A stretch of 64,000 nt of DNA from Micromonospora lupini (GTDB taxonomy: Bacteria > Actinomycetota > Actinomycetes > Mycobacteriales > Micromonosporaceae): NCBI RefSeq assembly GCF_026342015.1, contig NZ_JAPENL010000003.1, positions 248,001-312,000 of the forward strand, read 5' to 3'. A model generated the notes under the pieces. It searched no databases and had not been told where the DNA came from. It was given only the letters and a program-made list of their open reading frames with translations. The translations under genes were made by a program, and so were the position numbers. Positions 1-8,167 of this stretch are shown piece after piece; positions within the stretch are counted from its first letter, which is position 1; the number at the start of each line of letters is the position of its first letter.

Positions 1-47
1 CCAAGCGGATCGACGAGCTCCAGGCCGAGACGGGCCGCGGCCAGTAG
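1..47 (+). CDS. C-terminal end of an unidentified protein (partial)
   Basis: Only the last 14 codons are inside the window (frame starting at base 3), reading KRIDELQAETGRGQ and ending in TAG at 45-47. The tail is polar and charged. Nothing can be said about function. The gene converges on the phosphoesterase that ends at 57, leaving only 9 bases between them. Confidence 0.55.
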   Translation, partial: KRIDELQAETGRGQ

Positions 48-56
48 GCCGACGGG

Positions 57-557
57 TCAGGGACGCGGCAGGGTGTGCAACCGGACGCGCGTCAGGCGGG
101 CTCCGGTCGTCTCGGCCGCCAGGTAGGTGGCGTGCGGCTGGGAGCGGCGGTCGGTGGGCGACCCGGGGTTGAGCAGGCGCAGCCCACCGGGCGCCACGCT
201 GTCCCACGGGATGTGCGAGTGCCCGAAGACCAGCAGGTCGACGTCGGGAAAGCGAGCCGCGCACCGCTGCTCCCGGCCGGTGCGGGGGCCCGTCTCGTGC
301 ACCACGGCGACCCGCAGCCCGTCGAGGTCGACGCGGGCCACCTCCGGCAGCCGGGCGCGCAGCGCCGGGCCGTCGTTGTTGCCGTACACGCCGATGAGCC
401 GCCGCGCGCGGGCGGTCATGGCGTCCAGCAGCGACTCGTCGACCCAGTCGCCTGCGTGCAGCACCACGTCCGCCGCCTCGATCGCCGTCCAGAGCGGCCC
501 CGGGAGGTCCCGGGCTCGCTTGGGGAGATGCGTGTCCGCCGTGAGCACCAGCCTCAT
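57..557 (-). CDS. YfcE/MJ0936-type metallophosphoesterase
   Basis: 166-residue calcineurin-like phosphoesterase, probably a cytoplasmic phosphodiesterase using two divalent metals. Metal-ligand motifs of the family are all visible in order: DTH near residue 8, GDW near 37, GNND near 60, a His in VVHE near 87, and GHSH near 113. The ATG at 557 is chosen because the family starts with a short beta strand directly before the DTH motif; the open frame continues upstream to about 707 but that extension is low-complexity. It lies 67 bases downstream of the GH15 gene on the same strand and may be cotranscribed. The natural substrate is unknown. Confidence 0.85.
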   Translation of the reverse strand: MRLVLTADTHLPKRARDLPGPLWTAIEAADVVLHAGDWVDESLLDAMTARARRLIGVYGNNDGPALRARLPEVARVDLDGLRVAVVHETGPRTGREQRCAARFPDVDLLVFGHSHIPWDSVAPGGLRLLNPGSPTDRRSQPHATYLAAETTGARLTRVRLHTLPRP

Positions 558-624
558 GCCGGCATCATCCCCCGAGCCGGGCCCGTCCACCCGGGGACGC
601 TCGGCGCGTTCGCCCGCGGGCGGT

Positions 625-2454
625 TCAGCGCGACATCGGGGTGAAGTACGCCGGCGGCATGCCGAGACCGCGCAGGGCCGGGTTCTGCTCGACGTCACTG
701 AGCACACCGGCGGCGTTGATCAGGCCGATGTGCGAGAACGCCTGGGGGAAGTTGCCCAGCTGCTCCCCGGTCAACGGGTCGATCTGCTCGGCGAACAGGC
801 CGAGGTCGTTGAGCCGCCCGGCCAGCGCGTCGAACAACTCGTGCGCCCGGTCCCGCTCACCGGCGAGCGCCAGGCAGCACACCAGCCAGAACGAGCAGAT
901 GACGAATCCCGCCGGGTCGCCGTCCCAGCGCCGCAACAGGCCGTCGTGCGACAGCTGCTCCTCCACCGCGCGGATCGTCGAGCGCATCCGCGGGTCGTCG
1001 GCCGGGAGGAACCCCACCAGCGGCATGATCAGCACCGACGCGTCCAGGTCCTCGGACTCGAAACTGCCGGTGTACGCTCCGCGCCTGTCGCTCCATCCCT
1101 GGTCCAGCACCGCCGCACGCACCTCGTCGCGGGCTGCCGCCCAGCGGGCCACGTCCGACGGCCCACCGAGCCGTTCACCGAAGCGGACCGCCCGGTCCAG
1201 GGCCACCCAGCACTGCACCTTCGAGGACACGTGGTGGCGTTGGATCCCGCGCTCCTCCCACATCCCCGCATCCGGCAGCTTCCAGTCCCGCTCCGCCTTG
1301 TCGACGAGCGACCGGAGCAGGTGGTAGACGTCCGGCTCCAACGGCTCCAGCCGGTCGCGCATCAGCCAGGCGGCGTCCAACGCCTCACCGTAGATGTCGT
1401 TCTGTCGCTGCCGCCACGCGTCGTTGCCGATCATCACCGGCGGGCTGTCGCGGTAACCGGCGAGCTGATCCAGGCGGTGCTCGGTGAGGTCCCGCTCCCC
1501 CAGTACCCCGTACATGATCGGCACCGGCTCCTCGTCGATCCGGCCCATCGCCCGACCCAACCAGGTGAACTGCCGCTGCACCTCGTCGTAACAGGCGGTG
1601 CGCCACAGCGCCCGCAGCGTCAGGGTGAAGTCGCGCACCCAGACGTAGCGGTAGTCGTAGTTCCGGTCCCCGCCGAGCTTCTCCGGAAGCGAGGTGGTCA
1701 CCGAGGCGACCACCGCGCCGCTTGGTCGGTACGTCATGCCCTGCACGACAAGCGCGCTGCGCCGGACCTGCTCGGCGTAGACCCCGTGGTACTCGTGCTG
1801 CCGGACCCAGGAGCGCCATCCCTCGGCCGTGTCGGCGATCGTCTGGTCGGCCTCGGGCACCTGCGGCGGCTGGGCGTCGTACGTCGGGGCGTACCCGAGG
1901 GCGAAGTTGTGGGTGGTGCCGGCGCGGACGGCGAACGTCGCGGTGGCCTCGCCGTCGCCGAAGGTCAGCCCCAGGCCGCTGACCAGCGTGAGCCGACTGG
2001 CCCCGCCGACGGCCTCCACGATCCCGTCCCGCTCGACGAGGAACGGCGTGGTGCGCCCGTACTCGAAGCGGGGTCGGTACTGCACACACATCGGCACCTC
2101 GCCGGACAGACCCCGCACACTGCGGACCAGCACCTGGGGCGAGCGCAGCCCGATGTCGTGCTCCCGCGCGCCGGGCTCCAGTGCGAGCGCGTCGGTCAAC
2201 TCCACCTCGCCCTGGGCGGTGCGGAAGACGGTCCGCAGCACGAGGGTGCCGTCGAGGTAGCAGCGTTCGACAGTGAAGTCCCCCTCCGGTCGGATCGACC
2301 AGTGCCCGGCGTTGTCGCCGATCAGCCGCGCGAACACCGACGGCGCGTCGAACCGGCCCGGGCACCACCAGTTCACCGAGCCCGCGCGGTCCACCAACGC
2401 CGCCGTACGGCCGTCGGCGAGGAGACCGTGGTCGCTGATCTGTCCGCTCTGCAC
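625..2454 (-). CDS. glycoside hydrolase family 15 protein (glucoamylase/trehalase type)
   Basis: 609 residues, the usual length for bacterial GH15 enzymes, which hydrolyse alpha-glucosidic bonds with inversion. The N-terminal beta-sandwich domain covers roughly residues 1-230 (family signature DHGLLADGRTAALV near the start). The (alpha/alpha)6 barrel follows, with the conserved VWVRDF motif near 272, the catalytic-acid region MWEERG near 397, and a conserved FPQAFSHIGLI segment near 573. The start is the GTG at 2454. No signal peptide is seen, so it is cytoplasmic. Mycobacterial trehalase belongs to this family, so trehalose or maltooligosaccharides are candidate substrates; the sequence alone does not decide between them. 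Confidence 0.88.
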   Translation of the reverse strand: MQSGQISDHGLLADGRTAALVDRAGSVNWWCPGRFDAPSVFARLIGDNAGHWSIRPEGDFTVERCYLDGTLVLRTVFRTAQGEVELTDALALEPGAREHDIGLRSPQVLVRSVRGLSGEVPMCVQYRPRFEYGRTTPFLVERDGIVEAVGGASRLTLVSGLGLTFGDGEATATFAVRAGTTHNFALGYAPTYDAQPPQVPEADQTIADTAEGWRSWVRQHEYHGVYAEQVRRSALVVQGMTYRPSGAVVASVTTSLPEKLGGDRNYDYRYVWVRDFTLTLRALWRTACYDEVQRQFTWLGRAMGRIDEEPVPIMYGVLGERDLTEHRLDQLAGYRDSPPVMIGNDAWRQRQNDIYGEALDAAWLMRDRLEPLEPDVYHLLRSLVDKAERDWKLPDAGMWEERGIQRHHVSSKVQCWVALDRAVRFGERLGGPSDVARWAAARDEVRAAVLDQGWSDRRGAYTGSFESEDLDASVLIMPLVGFLPADDPRMRSTIRAVEEQLSHDGLLRRWDGDPAGFVICSFWLVCCLALAGERDRAHELFDALAGRLNDLGLFAEQIDPLTGEQLGNFPQAFSHIGLINAAGVLSDVEQNPALRGLGMPPAYFTPMSR

Positions 2455-2573
2455 CCGCCTGCCTACCCGGACCGTCCCCGCACATGCCTCGCTCGGCCCC
2501 GCCCCCCGACGCCCGGCGGGCGTTACCGCTCGGCACTGGCGGGAACGCGGTCGGCTGACGAGGGAGGATGCTC

Positions 2574-3164
2574 ATGACCTCAGCTTCGGGGCCGGCCGCC
2601 GCGTGGCGGTCCGGCACACAGAGTGGCGACGTACTTCCGTCCGGGCCGGCAGGCCACCTGTCGACGCCGGCCGGGGACGGGCACGGGCCGCAGGGCGGTC
2701 CCGCCACCGTGACGATCGGCTCGTATCCGGACTATCCGTCCGCCCAGAAGGTCGTCGACTATCTGGCCGACAACCGCTTCCCGGTGGAGCACAGCGCCAT
2801 CGTCGGCACGAACCTCACGCTCGTGGAGACGGTGCTCGGGCGGATGACCACCGGCCGCGCCGCCCTGCTCGGCGCCGGCACCGGCGCCTGGTTCGGGCTC
2901 TTCATCGGCCTGCTGTTCGGCATCTTCACCGTGGGCAACTGGCTGGCGGTGATCCTTGTCGGCCTGGTCATCGGTGCGATCTGGGGCGCCGTGTTCGGCG
3001 CTGTCGCGCACGCGATGACCGGCGGGCAACGCGACTTCACCTCGGCCAGTTCGCTGCGCGCCGGCCAGTACGCGGTGACAGTCGACGCGCAGCTCGCCGA
3101 CCAGGCCCGGCAGCTGCTGGGTCGGATGCAGGTGCCCGGCTCGACGCCCGCGAACGCCCGCTGA
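2574..3164 (+). CDS. general-stress-type (YflT/GSP17M-like) membrane protein
   Basis: 196 residues. A disordered Gly/Pro-rich N-terminus of about 45 residues precedes a small alpha/beta domain (VTIGSYPDYPSAQKVVDYL) like that of the YflT/general stress protein 17M group. A pair of Gly-rich hydrophobic segments follows at roughly 98-145, with another short soluble stretch at the C-terminus. The ATG at 2574 is preferred over the ATG at 2568 because AGGGAGG then lies six bases upstream. Such proteins are common in actinobacteria and their biochemical role is not established. Confidence 0.75.
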   Translation: MTSASGPAAAWRSGTQSGDVLPSGPAGHLSTPAGDGHGPQGGPATVTIGSYPDYPSAQKVVDYLADNRFPVEHSAIVGTNLTLVETVLGRMTTGRAALLGAGTGAWFGLFIGLLFGIFTVGNWLAVILVGLVIGAIWGAVFGAVAHAMTGGQRDFTSASSLRAGQYAVTVDAQLADQARQLLGRMQVPGSTPANAR

Positions 3165-3232
3165 GCCATCGGCCGGACCGGCCGTCCCGGCGGCGCTGAG
3201 CCACCGGCACGACAGTCCCGGCCGTGCGGCGC

Positions 3233-3269
3233 GACCGACCGTCCCGGCAGCGCGCCGGGGCGGTCGGTC
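3233..3269. terminator. bidirectional hairpin between convergent genes
   Basis: A 16-base inverted repeat with one mismatch (GACCGACCGTCCCGGC at 3233-3248, partner at 3254-3269) encloses a 5-base loop. It overlaps the stop codon of the minus-strand DUF1684 gene and lies about 70 bases after the plus-strand gene ending at 3164. There is no T-tract, as is common for high-GC actinobacterial terminators. Confidence 0.6.
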
Positions 3270-3858
3270 AGTCGTGGTACGCCAGCTCACCGGCCGCCAA
3301 CGGCACCTCGACCCGGTTCTCCGGCGGTGCGAGGGGGCAGGCCCAGCGGTCGTCGTACGCGCAGCTCGGGTTGTAGAGGTAGTTGGCGTCCAGCCGGACC
3401 CGGTCGCCGGGCAGCAGCTCGACGCCCCGGCCGAAGGTGCCCTTCACCGTGTCGGTGAGGTACCGCCCTCCGCCGTAGGTCTCCTGCCCGCAGGTGCCGT
3501 CGCGCAGCGGCACGAACAGCCCTCCCCCGTACGCCTCGATCCACCACAGCGTCAGCGGACCCCACGGCGTCTCGGCCACCGCGACCCGCCGGTACGCGAC
3601 GACCCCGTCCGGGCCGCCGGTGTCCACCCGCAGCTCGCCGGTGGCCGCCCGCAGCGGCGCCTCGACAACAGCCTGGGGGTTGGGCGGGTAGTACCGCACA
3701 CCGGGGAAGCCGGGCCGCTCGGCAGGCGGGATCGGGCTCTGCGGGTGGGTGGCGAAGAGTTGGTCGCGGCCGGCGCGGAAGCCGGCCAGGTCGACGTCGG
3801 ACAGGTACAGCCGGGCCACCCGCTCCCGCCAGTCGGCCAGCTCCAGATCGGTCAGCAT
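3268..3858 (-). CDS. DUF1684 family protein
   Basis: 196 residues matching the DUF1684 pattern: an N-terminal helical stretch (LADWRERVARLYL), a central beta-rich part, and the characteristic C-terminal segments TYGGGRYL and DANYLYNPSCAYDDRWACP. No catalytic function is established for the family. The ATG at 3858 overlaps the 3' end of the HxlR regulator gene by 7 bases, so the two are translationally coupled. Soluble and cytoplasmic as far as can be seen. Confidence 0.8.
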   Translation of the reverse strand: MLTDLELADWRERVARLYLSDVDLAGFRAGRDQLFATHPQSPIPPAERPGFPGVRYYPPNPQAVVEAPLRAATGELRVDTGGPDGVVAYRRVAVAETPWGPLTLWWIEAYGGGLFVPLRDGTCGQETYGGGRYLTDTVKGTFGRGVELLPGDRVRLDANYLYNPSCAYDDRWACPLAPPENRVEVPLAAGELAYHD

Positions 3859-4322
3859 CCGGCGGACTCCTGATCGAGGGACAACTCTCCGGACCGGAGG
3901 GGCCTGCCGCACGCCTGGCAACGGACTTCCGCGACGAACACCTCATCGCAAACATCATGGATGAAGTCGACAGTGGGCACGTCGGCATCGCTGTAGGTGT
4001 CACCCCAGCGCTTGAGCACGAGGATGACCTGCCCGAGATCCCGGCCCTTCTGCGTGAGCTCGTACCCCGCGACCTTGCCGTCCTCGCTCGATCGCGCCCG
4101 CAGGATGCCGGTCTCGGCGAGCTTTCGCAGCCGCGCGGCGAGGACGTCCCGGGGAGCGCCTACCGCTCGCAGGATCTCGGTGTACCGGGAGGCCCCGAAG
4201 GCGAGCGCTCGCACGATGTGCAGCGACCACCTGTCGTTCACTGCGTCGAGCGCCACAGCGAGAGTGTCCCGCGACGGTTTGGATTTCAAACCGTCGGTGC
4301 TACGGTTCGTCTGGTTGGACAT
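3852..4322 (-). CDS. HxlR-family winged-helix transcriptional regulator
   Basis: 156 residues. The HxlR wHTH domain occupies roughly 20-110 (DRWSLHIVRAL, then RYTEILRAVGAPRDVLAARLRKL as recognition helix region, then the wing and YELTQKGRDL). The C-terminus carries a C-x2-C pair (CQACG) that may bind a metal or act as a redox sensor, which is not universal in the family. The gene is divergent from the membrane protein at 4351, with only 28 bases between start codons. Two copies of a palindrome, one inside the 5' coding region and one over the start codon, suggest autoregulation plus control of the divergent operon. A later start codon is possible, because about 18 residues precede the conserved domain. 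Confidence 0.88.
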   Translation of the reverse strand: MSNQTNRSTDGLKSKPSRDTLAVALDAVNDRWSLHIVRALAFGASRYTEILRAVGAPRDVLAARLRKLAETGILRARSSEDGKVAGYELTQKGRDLGQVILVLKRWGDTYSDADVPTVDFIHDVCDEVFVAEVRCQACGRPLRSGELSLDQESAGC

Positions 4323-4329
4323 TCAAACC
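4276..4329. promoter_or_regulatory. two candidate HxlR operators
   Basis: GGTTTG-N5-CAAACC at 4276-4292 is a perfect 6-bp-arm palindrome. A second copy with one mismatch, GGTTGG-N5-CAAACC, lies at 4313-4329. The centres are 37 bases apart. The second overlaps the regulator's start codon (4322) and sits 21 bases upstream of the divergent start at 4351. The regulator's identity as the binder is inferred from position. Confidence 0.6.
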
Positions 4330-4350
4330 ACACTACCCGAGGAAGCACCC

Positions 4351-5358
4351 ATGACGTCGCCAACCGATCCACCTACCGGGGCGGAAATGCCCGTCACCAC
4401 GCAGCGCCTAGCCTGGATCCCGCTCGTGCTCACCGGGCTGATCATCGGTACGGCGTTCATCGCCGTCTACGTCGGGTTGCAACGCGATCCCGCGCCGAGC
4501 CGCCTGCCGATCGCGGTGGTCGGCGATCAGCTGGCCACCACCGCCCACGGGGGTTTCGGCGATGCCGTCGCCGTCAGGGAGGTCGCCACCGTCGAGGCCG
4601 GAGAGTCCCTGGTCCACAACGGCGACGCCGTCGCGGTGCTCAGCGGGACCGCCCCCGGCACGCTGACGCTCGACTACGCCGGCGCGAGCGGGTTCAGTGA
4701 GAGCGGCGCCGCCAGGCAACTCGTCGCCGGCCTCGGCAGGCAGGCGGGCATGACCGTCCAGGAGAACGACATCGTGCCGCTGGCGACGTACGACAGCCGT
4801 GGGCTGTCCGCCTTCTACGTGGTGTTCGGGGTCACTCTCTCGTCGTTCGTCCTCGCGCAGGGGCTCACCGCGGCGGCCACGAAGGTACGCCTGCGTCACC
4901 GGCTCTCCGCGATGGGCGGATTCGCCGTCGCGATCGGCGTGATCGCGGCCATCGTCGCCGGCCCGGTCTACGGCTCACTGACCGCACCGTTCCCGCTGCT
5001 CGCCCTGTCGCTCATCCTGCTGTCGGCCGCCAGCGCCTTCACGACGAAGGCCCTCGGGGCCTGGCTCGGCCCCATCGGTATCGCGCTCGCCGTGCTCACC
5101 CTCACCACCATCGGCAACGCGACGAGCGGAGCGACGATAGGCGTCGACCTGCTGCCGGGATGGGCACAGGCGATCTCGGCGAAGCTCCCCCCGGGCGCGG
5201 CCGTACGCGCGGTCAACAACTTCGGTTACTTCAACGGCTCCCACACGCTGGCGCCCCTCGGCGTCCTCGCCGCCTGGTTCCTGGCGGGGCTGGGCTTCGT
5301 CCTGCTCCGACAGCGGACCGCGCAGCGACGCCCGCTCGCCGCAGAGGCCGGACGATGA
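4351..5358 (+). CDS. multi-pass membrane protein, ABC-2/YhgE-Pip-like topology
   Basis: 335 residues. One N-terminal membrane segment (about 16-38) is followed by an extracytoplasmic domain of about 115 residues, then five more hydrophobic segments (roughly 155-180, 195-215, 218-240, 245-270, 300-325). This one-plus-five arrangement resembles YhgE/Pip-type proteins and ABC-2 permease subunits, but no ATPase gene is adjacent. The ATG at 4351 follows GAGGAAG. Its stop overlaps the start of the VOC gene (ATGA), so the pair is translationally coupled. It is probably controlled by the divergent HxlR regulator. The transported substrate, if any, is unknown. Confidence 0.6.
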   Translation: MTSPTDPPTGAEMPVTTQRLAWIPLVLTGLIIGTAFIAVYVGLQRDPAPSRLPIAVVGDQLATTAHGGFGDAVAVREVATVEAGESLVHNGDAVAVLSGTAPGTLTLDYAGASGFSESGAARQLVAGLGRQAGMTVQENDIVPLATYDSRGLSAFYVVFGVTLSSFVLAQGLTAAATKVRLRHRLSAMGGFAVAIGVIAAIVAGPVYGSLTAPFPLLALSLILLSAASAFTTKALGAWLGPIGIALAVLTLTTIGNATSGATIGVDLLPGWAQAISAKLPPGAAVRAVNNFGYFNGSHTLAPLGVLAAWFLAGLGFVLLRQRTAQRRPLAAEAGR

Positions 5359-5768
5359 CCGCCCGCGTCAGCCCGTACCTCAGCTTCGGCGGCAACGCCC
5401 GCGAGGCGATGGAGTTCTACCAGTCGGTGTTCGGCGGCAGCCTCCAGATCACCACCTTCGGCGACCTGCGCGCGCCGACCGAAGGGGCACCTGAGGACCT
5501 GGTCGCGCACGCGATGCTCAAAGGGGCGACCGGGATCGTGCTGATGGGCTCGGACCGGACACCAGGCGACGGCGCCCGCGGCACCACGTCGATCACCCTC
5601 GGCGGCGATGACGAGGCGGAACTCGTCGGGTACTGGGAGCGGCTCTGCGCGCACGGTGTCATCACCGTCCCGTTGGCCGGATCGCCGTGGGGCACCCGGT
5701 ACGGCAGGTGCGTCGACAGGTTCGGGACCGACTGGCTGGTGAACGTCAGCCTGCCCACGACGTCCTGA
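5355..5768 (+). CDS. VOC-superfamily protein, PhnB-like
   Basis: 137 residues with the PhnB/3-demethylubiquinone-methyltransferase-like fold signature: PYLSFGGNAREAMEFY at the N-terminus, a QSVFGG motif, and WGTRYGRCVDRFGTDWLVN at the C-terminus. Such proteins are single-domain members of the glyoxalase/bleomycin-resistance superfamily whose metal ligands and substrates vary. The start overlaps the upstream stop by four bases. Function cannot be assigned further. Confidence 0.8.
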   Translation: MTARVSPYLSFGGNAREAMEFYQSVFGGSLQITTFGDLRAPTEGAPEDLVAHAMLKGATGIVLMGSDRTPGDGARGTTSITLGGDDEAELVGYWERLCAHGVITVPLAGSPWGTRYGRCVDRFGTDWLVNVSLPTTS

Positions 5769-5794
5769 CCTGCGCGGAGGCACCCGGGTGCGGA

Positions 5795-5825
5795 CCGGGC
5801 GGGCATGCCTGTCGTGCCCGCCCGG
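5795..5825. terminator. hairpin between convergent genes
   Basis: A perfect 11-base stem (CCGGGCGGGCA with TGCCCGCCCGG) and a 9-base loop lie 26 bases after the VOC gene and before the minus-strand GNAT gene. The rest of 5769-5947 shows no convincing gene. Confidence 0.5.
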
Positions 5826-5947
5826 GCCGTCACGGTGACGGCCAGTTGCTCAGAACGGCGTCGAGGGCAGGATCGCCCGGGTCATCTCGGCGAGCCGTAC
5901 GCCCGCGCTCGCGGCCGTCTCCGGGACGAGGTCGATCTGCTACCGCC

Positions 5948-6508
5948 TCAGCGATCGGTGGCCAGGCGGGCGTGCAGGTGCTCGTCGTAGCGGCGGCCGT
6001 CACCGTACTGGTACGACTCGCGCAACGTCCCCTCGGCGCGGTAGCCGGCCCGGTCGGCGACCCGGCAGGAGGCCGGGTTGGCCACGGCGTGGCACAGCTC
6101 CACCCGGTGCAGCCGCAGGTCGCCGAAGGCCCAGTCGGTGAGCCGGAGGACGGCCCGCGTCGCCACCCCGCGTCCGCGTGCCGCCGGTGTCGTCCAGTAG
6201 CCGATGGAGGCGTCGCCGTGGTGGATGTGGTGCAGCGACACCGAGCCGAGCAGCTCGCCACCTGCGGCGTCGACAACGGCCAGGGAGGCGTGGTCGCCGC
6301 CCGACCAGTCGGCCCGGCGACGCACCCAGAACAGGGCGGCCTGGTCGTCGACCGGGCCGCCACCCTGGGGGTTCCACTGGGCGATGGCCGGGTCGCGCAG
6401 GGCGTCGCGCACCGCCGGGGCGTCCGCCTCCCGCCACGGGCGCAGCAGCAGGTCGGCGGCGGAGAGTTCCACGTGTTCCACGAGGCCGGAGTCTCGCACA
6501 CACCGCAC
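5948..6508 (-). CDS. GNAT-family N-acetyltransferase (RimJ/RimL type)
   Basis: 186 residues. The acetyl-CoA binding motif A is visible as ARGRGVATRAV near residue 110, followed by LHRVELCHAVANPASCRVADRAGY, typical of the RimJ/RimL subgroup that acetylates N-terminal or side-chain amines. The N-terminal region (LLLRPWREADAPAVRDAL) is the standard substrate-side strand and helix. The start is the GTG at 6508 or, in frame, the GTG at 6499. It is divergent from the MarR gene. Substrate unknown. Confidence 0.82.
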   Translation of the reverse strand: MRCVRDSGLVEHVELSAADLLLRPWREADAPAVRDALRDPAIAQWNPQGGGPVDDQAALFWVRRRADWSGGDHASLAVVDAAGGELLGSVSLHHIHHGDASIGYWTTPAARGRGVATRAVLRLTDWAFGDLRLHRVELCHAVANPASCRVADRAGYRAEGTLRESYQYGDGRRYDEHLHARLATDR

Positions 6509-6597
6509 CGGCTCCGCCGCCCGATTGCCCAGGCTTCCTTCAAAGCTGGAGCAATCACCCAGTCAACCGGACAGACGTGATGCACACGAGGCTCAGC

Positions 6598-6625
6598 AGC
6601 ACTAGTTAAATTTTTAACTAGTGCT
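6598..6625. promoter_or_regulatory. MarR operator, perfect 13-bp inverted repeat
   Basis: AGCACTAGTTAAA and its exact reverse complement are separated by two T bases. This AT-rich palindrome stands out in the surrounding high-GC DNA. It ends 6 bases before the start of the MarR gene, leaving no room for a normal leader, and it must overlap the promoter. MarR autoregulation through such sites is well known; that this MarR binds it is inferred. Confidence 0.8.
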
Positions 6626-6631
6626 ATCGTC

Positions 6632-7120
6632 ATGGGCGTGACAGAGAGCCTGGACAGCACCCGAGCGGCCGCCTGGCGTGCCTACATCGAGGCGAGCCAG
6701 CGCCTGTTCACCCAGCTGGAAGACGACCTGCGCGCCGACAGCGACCTCAGCTTCGCCGACTACCACGTGCTGGTCCTGCTCTCCGAGGCGCCGGGACAAC
6801 GACTGCGGATGGGCGAGCTGGCCGGCCGACTTGTCTTCTCCCCCAGCCGCCTCACGTACCAGATCTCCTCCATGCAGCGCCGCGGACTGGTGAGCAAGGA
6901 GGCCTGCCCGGACGACCGGCGCGGCAGCGAGGCCGTGCTCACCGCCGCCGGGCTGCTCACCCTGTCCGAAGCCGCACCCCACCATCTGGCGTCGGTGCGT
7001 ACCCACCTGATGGACGACCTCGACGACGCCGAGGTCGCCTGCCTCACCCGGATCTTCGACCGGCTCGGCACCCGCCTGCGGGCGGCCCGGGCCACGTCGA
7101 GCACGCACGCCACGAGTTAA
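6632..7120 (+). CDS. MarR-family transcriptional regulator
   Basis: 162 residues with the MarR winged helix: LSFADYHVLVLLSEAP, RMGELAGRLVFSPSRLTYQISSMQRRGLV (recognition helix and following), and the wing with the D-x-R-G motif (DDRRGSEAVLTAAG). The C-terminal helices form the dimer interface. The ATG at 6632 has no Shine-Dalgarno sequence and sits right beside the operator, so the transcript is probably leaderless. The pirin gene follows after 11 bases, so the regulator likely controls both genes. The effector is unknown; phenolic compounds and oxidants are common for this family. Confidence 0.9.
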   Translation: MGVTESLDSTRAAAWRAYIEASQRLFTQLEDDLRADSDLSFADYHVLVLLSEAPGQRLRMGELAGRLVFSPSRLTYQISSMQRRGLVSKEACPDDRRGSEAVLTAAGLLTLSEAAPHHLASVRTHLMDDLDDAEVACLTRIFDRLGTRLRAARATSSTHATS

Positions 7121-7131
7121 GGAGCCTCCCG

Positions 7132-8118
7132 ATGCCCGCGATCACCGTTGACAACGTCCTCGTCCTGCCCCGCCTGCCCCGGCTCGACGAGTCCACCACC
7201 TTCCGCAAGGTCCGCACGGTGACCACCGCGCCCAGCGGCTTCGAGGGCGAGGGCTTCCCCGTCCGCCGGGCCTTCGCCGGAGTGTCGACGGCCGACCTGG
7301 ACCCGTTCATCCACCTCGACCAGATGGGCGAGGTGGACTACGCGCCGGGCGAGCCCAAGGGCACCCCGTGGCACCCGCACCGCGGCTTCGAGACCGTCAC
7401 GTACATCATCGACGGCATCTTCGACCACCAGGACTCCCAGGGTGGCGGCGGGACCATCACCGACGGTGACACCCAGTGGATGACTGCCGGCAGCGGGCTG
7501 CTGCACATCGAGGCCCCGCCGGAGCACCTGGTGATGAGCGGTGGGCTCTTCCACGGCACGCAGCTCTGGGTCAACCTGCCCCGCTCGGCCAAGATGAACC
7601 CGCCCCGCTACCAGGACATCCGCGGCGGCGAGTCGGCGTTGCTCACCACGCCCGACGGCGGCGCGCTGGTCCGGGTGATCGCCGGTGAGATCGCCGGGCA
7701 CCGGGGTCCGGGTTCGACCTTCACGCCGATCACCATCACCCACGTCACAGTGCAGCCGGGCGCCCAGGTCGACCTGCCGTGGCAGCCCGAGTTCAACGCG
7801 CTTGTGTACGTGCTGGGCGGGCGCGGAACGGTGGGCGTCGAGCGTCGGCCGGTGCGTACCGGTCAGCTCGCGGTGCACGGTCCGGGCGACGCGCTGCGCT
7901 TCGGCGCGGACCGTGACCAGGACGCCAACACGCCGGCGCTGGACCTCTACATCATGGGTGGTCAGCCCATCCGGGAGCCGGTGGCGCAGTACGGCCCGTT
8001 CGTGATGAACACCCGGGACGAGCTGCTCCAGGCGTTCGAGGACTTCAAGGCCGGCCGGCTCGGCGTCATCCCCACCGAGCGGGTGCCGCACACCGACGGC
8101 CAGGGCCCGCGTCCCTGA
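7132..8118 (+). CDS. pirin-family protein
   Basis: 328 residues, bicupin fold. The N-terminal cupin has the pirin metal site: HPHRGFETV near residue 83 supplies two His ligands, and the later GLLHIEAPPE supplies His and Glu. The C-terminal cupin (QPGAQVDLPWQPEFNALVYVLGG) lacks obvious ligands, as usual. Bacterial pirins can act as quercetin dioxygenases or as redox-responsive regulators, so the reaction here is open. An AAGGAG sequence lies 8 bases before the ATG. The gene forms an operon with the MarR regulator. Confidence 0.9.
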   Translation: MPAITVDNVLVLPRLPRLDESTTFRKVRTVTTAPSGFEGEGFPVRRAFAGVSTADLDPFIHLDQMGEVDYAPGEPKGTPWHPHRGFETVTYIIDGIFDHQDSQGGGGTITDGDTQWMTAGSGLLHIEAPPEHLVMSGGLFHGTQLWVNLPRSAKMNPPRYQDIRGGESALLTTPDGGALVRVIAGEIAGHRGPGSTFTPITITHVTVQPGAQVDLPWQPEFNALVYVLGGRGTVGVERRPVRTGQLAVHGPGDALRFGADRDQDANTPALDLYIMGGQPIREPVAQYGPFVMNTRDELLQAFEDFKAGRLGVIPTERVPHTDGQGPRP

Positions 8119-8167
8119 GGGCTAGGTGATCCACTCCAGGCCGGGTATGTGGGGGCATCTCGTCGCC

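Noticed and set aside
127..2577. 816-codon plus-strand frame over the phosphoesterase and GH15 genes
   Set aside because: Antisense shadow; minus-strand products match known families end to end.
5830..5947. Possible remnant gene between the VOC and GNAT genes
   Set aside because: Minus-strand reading gives only a short tail without recognisable motif; a terminator hairpin explains part of the region.
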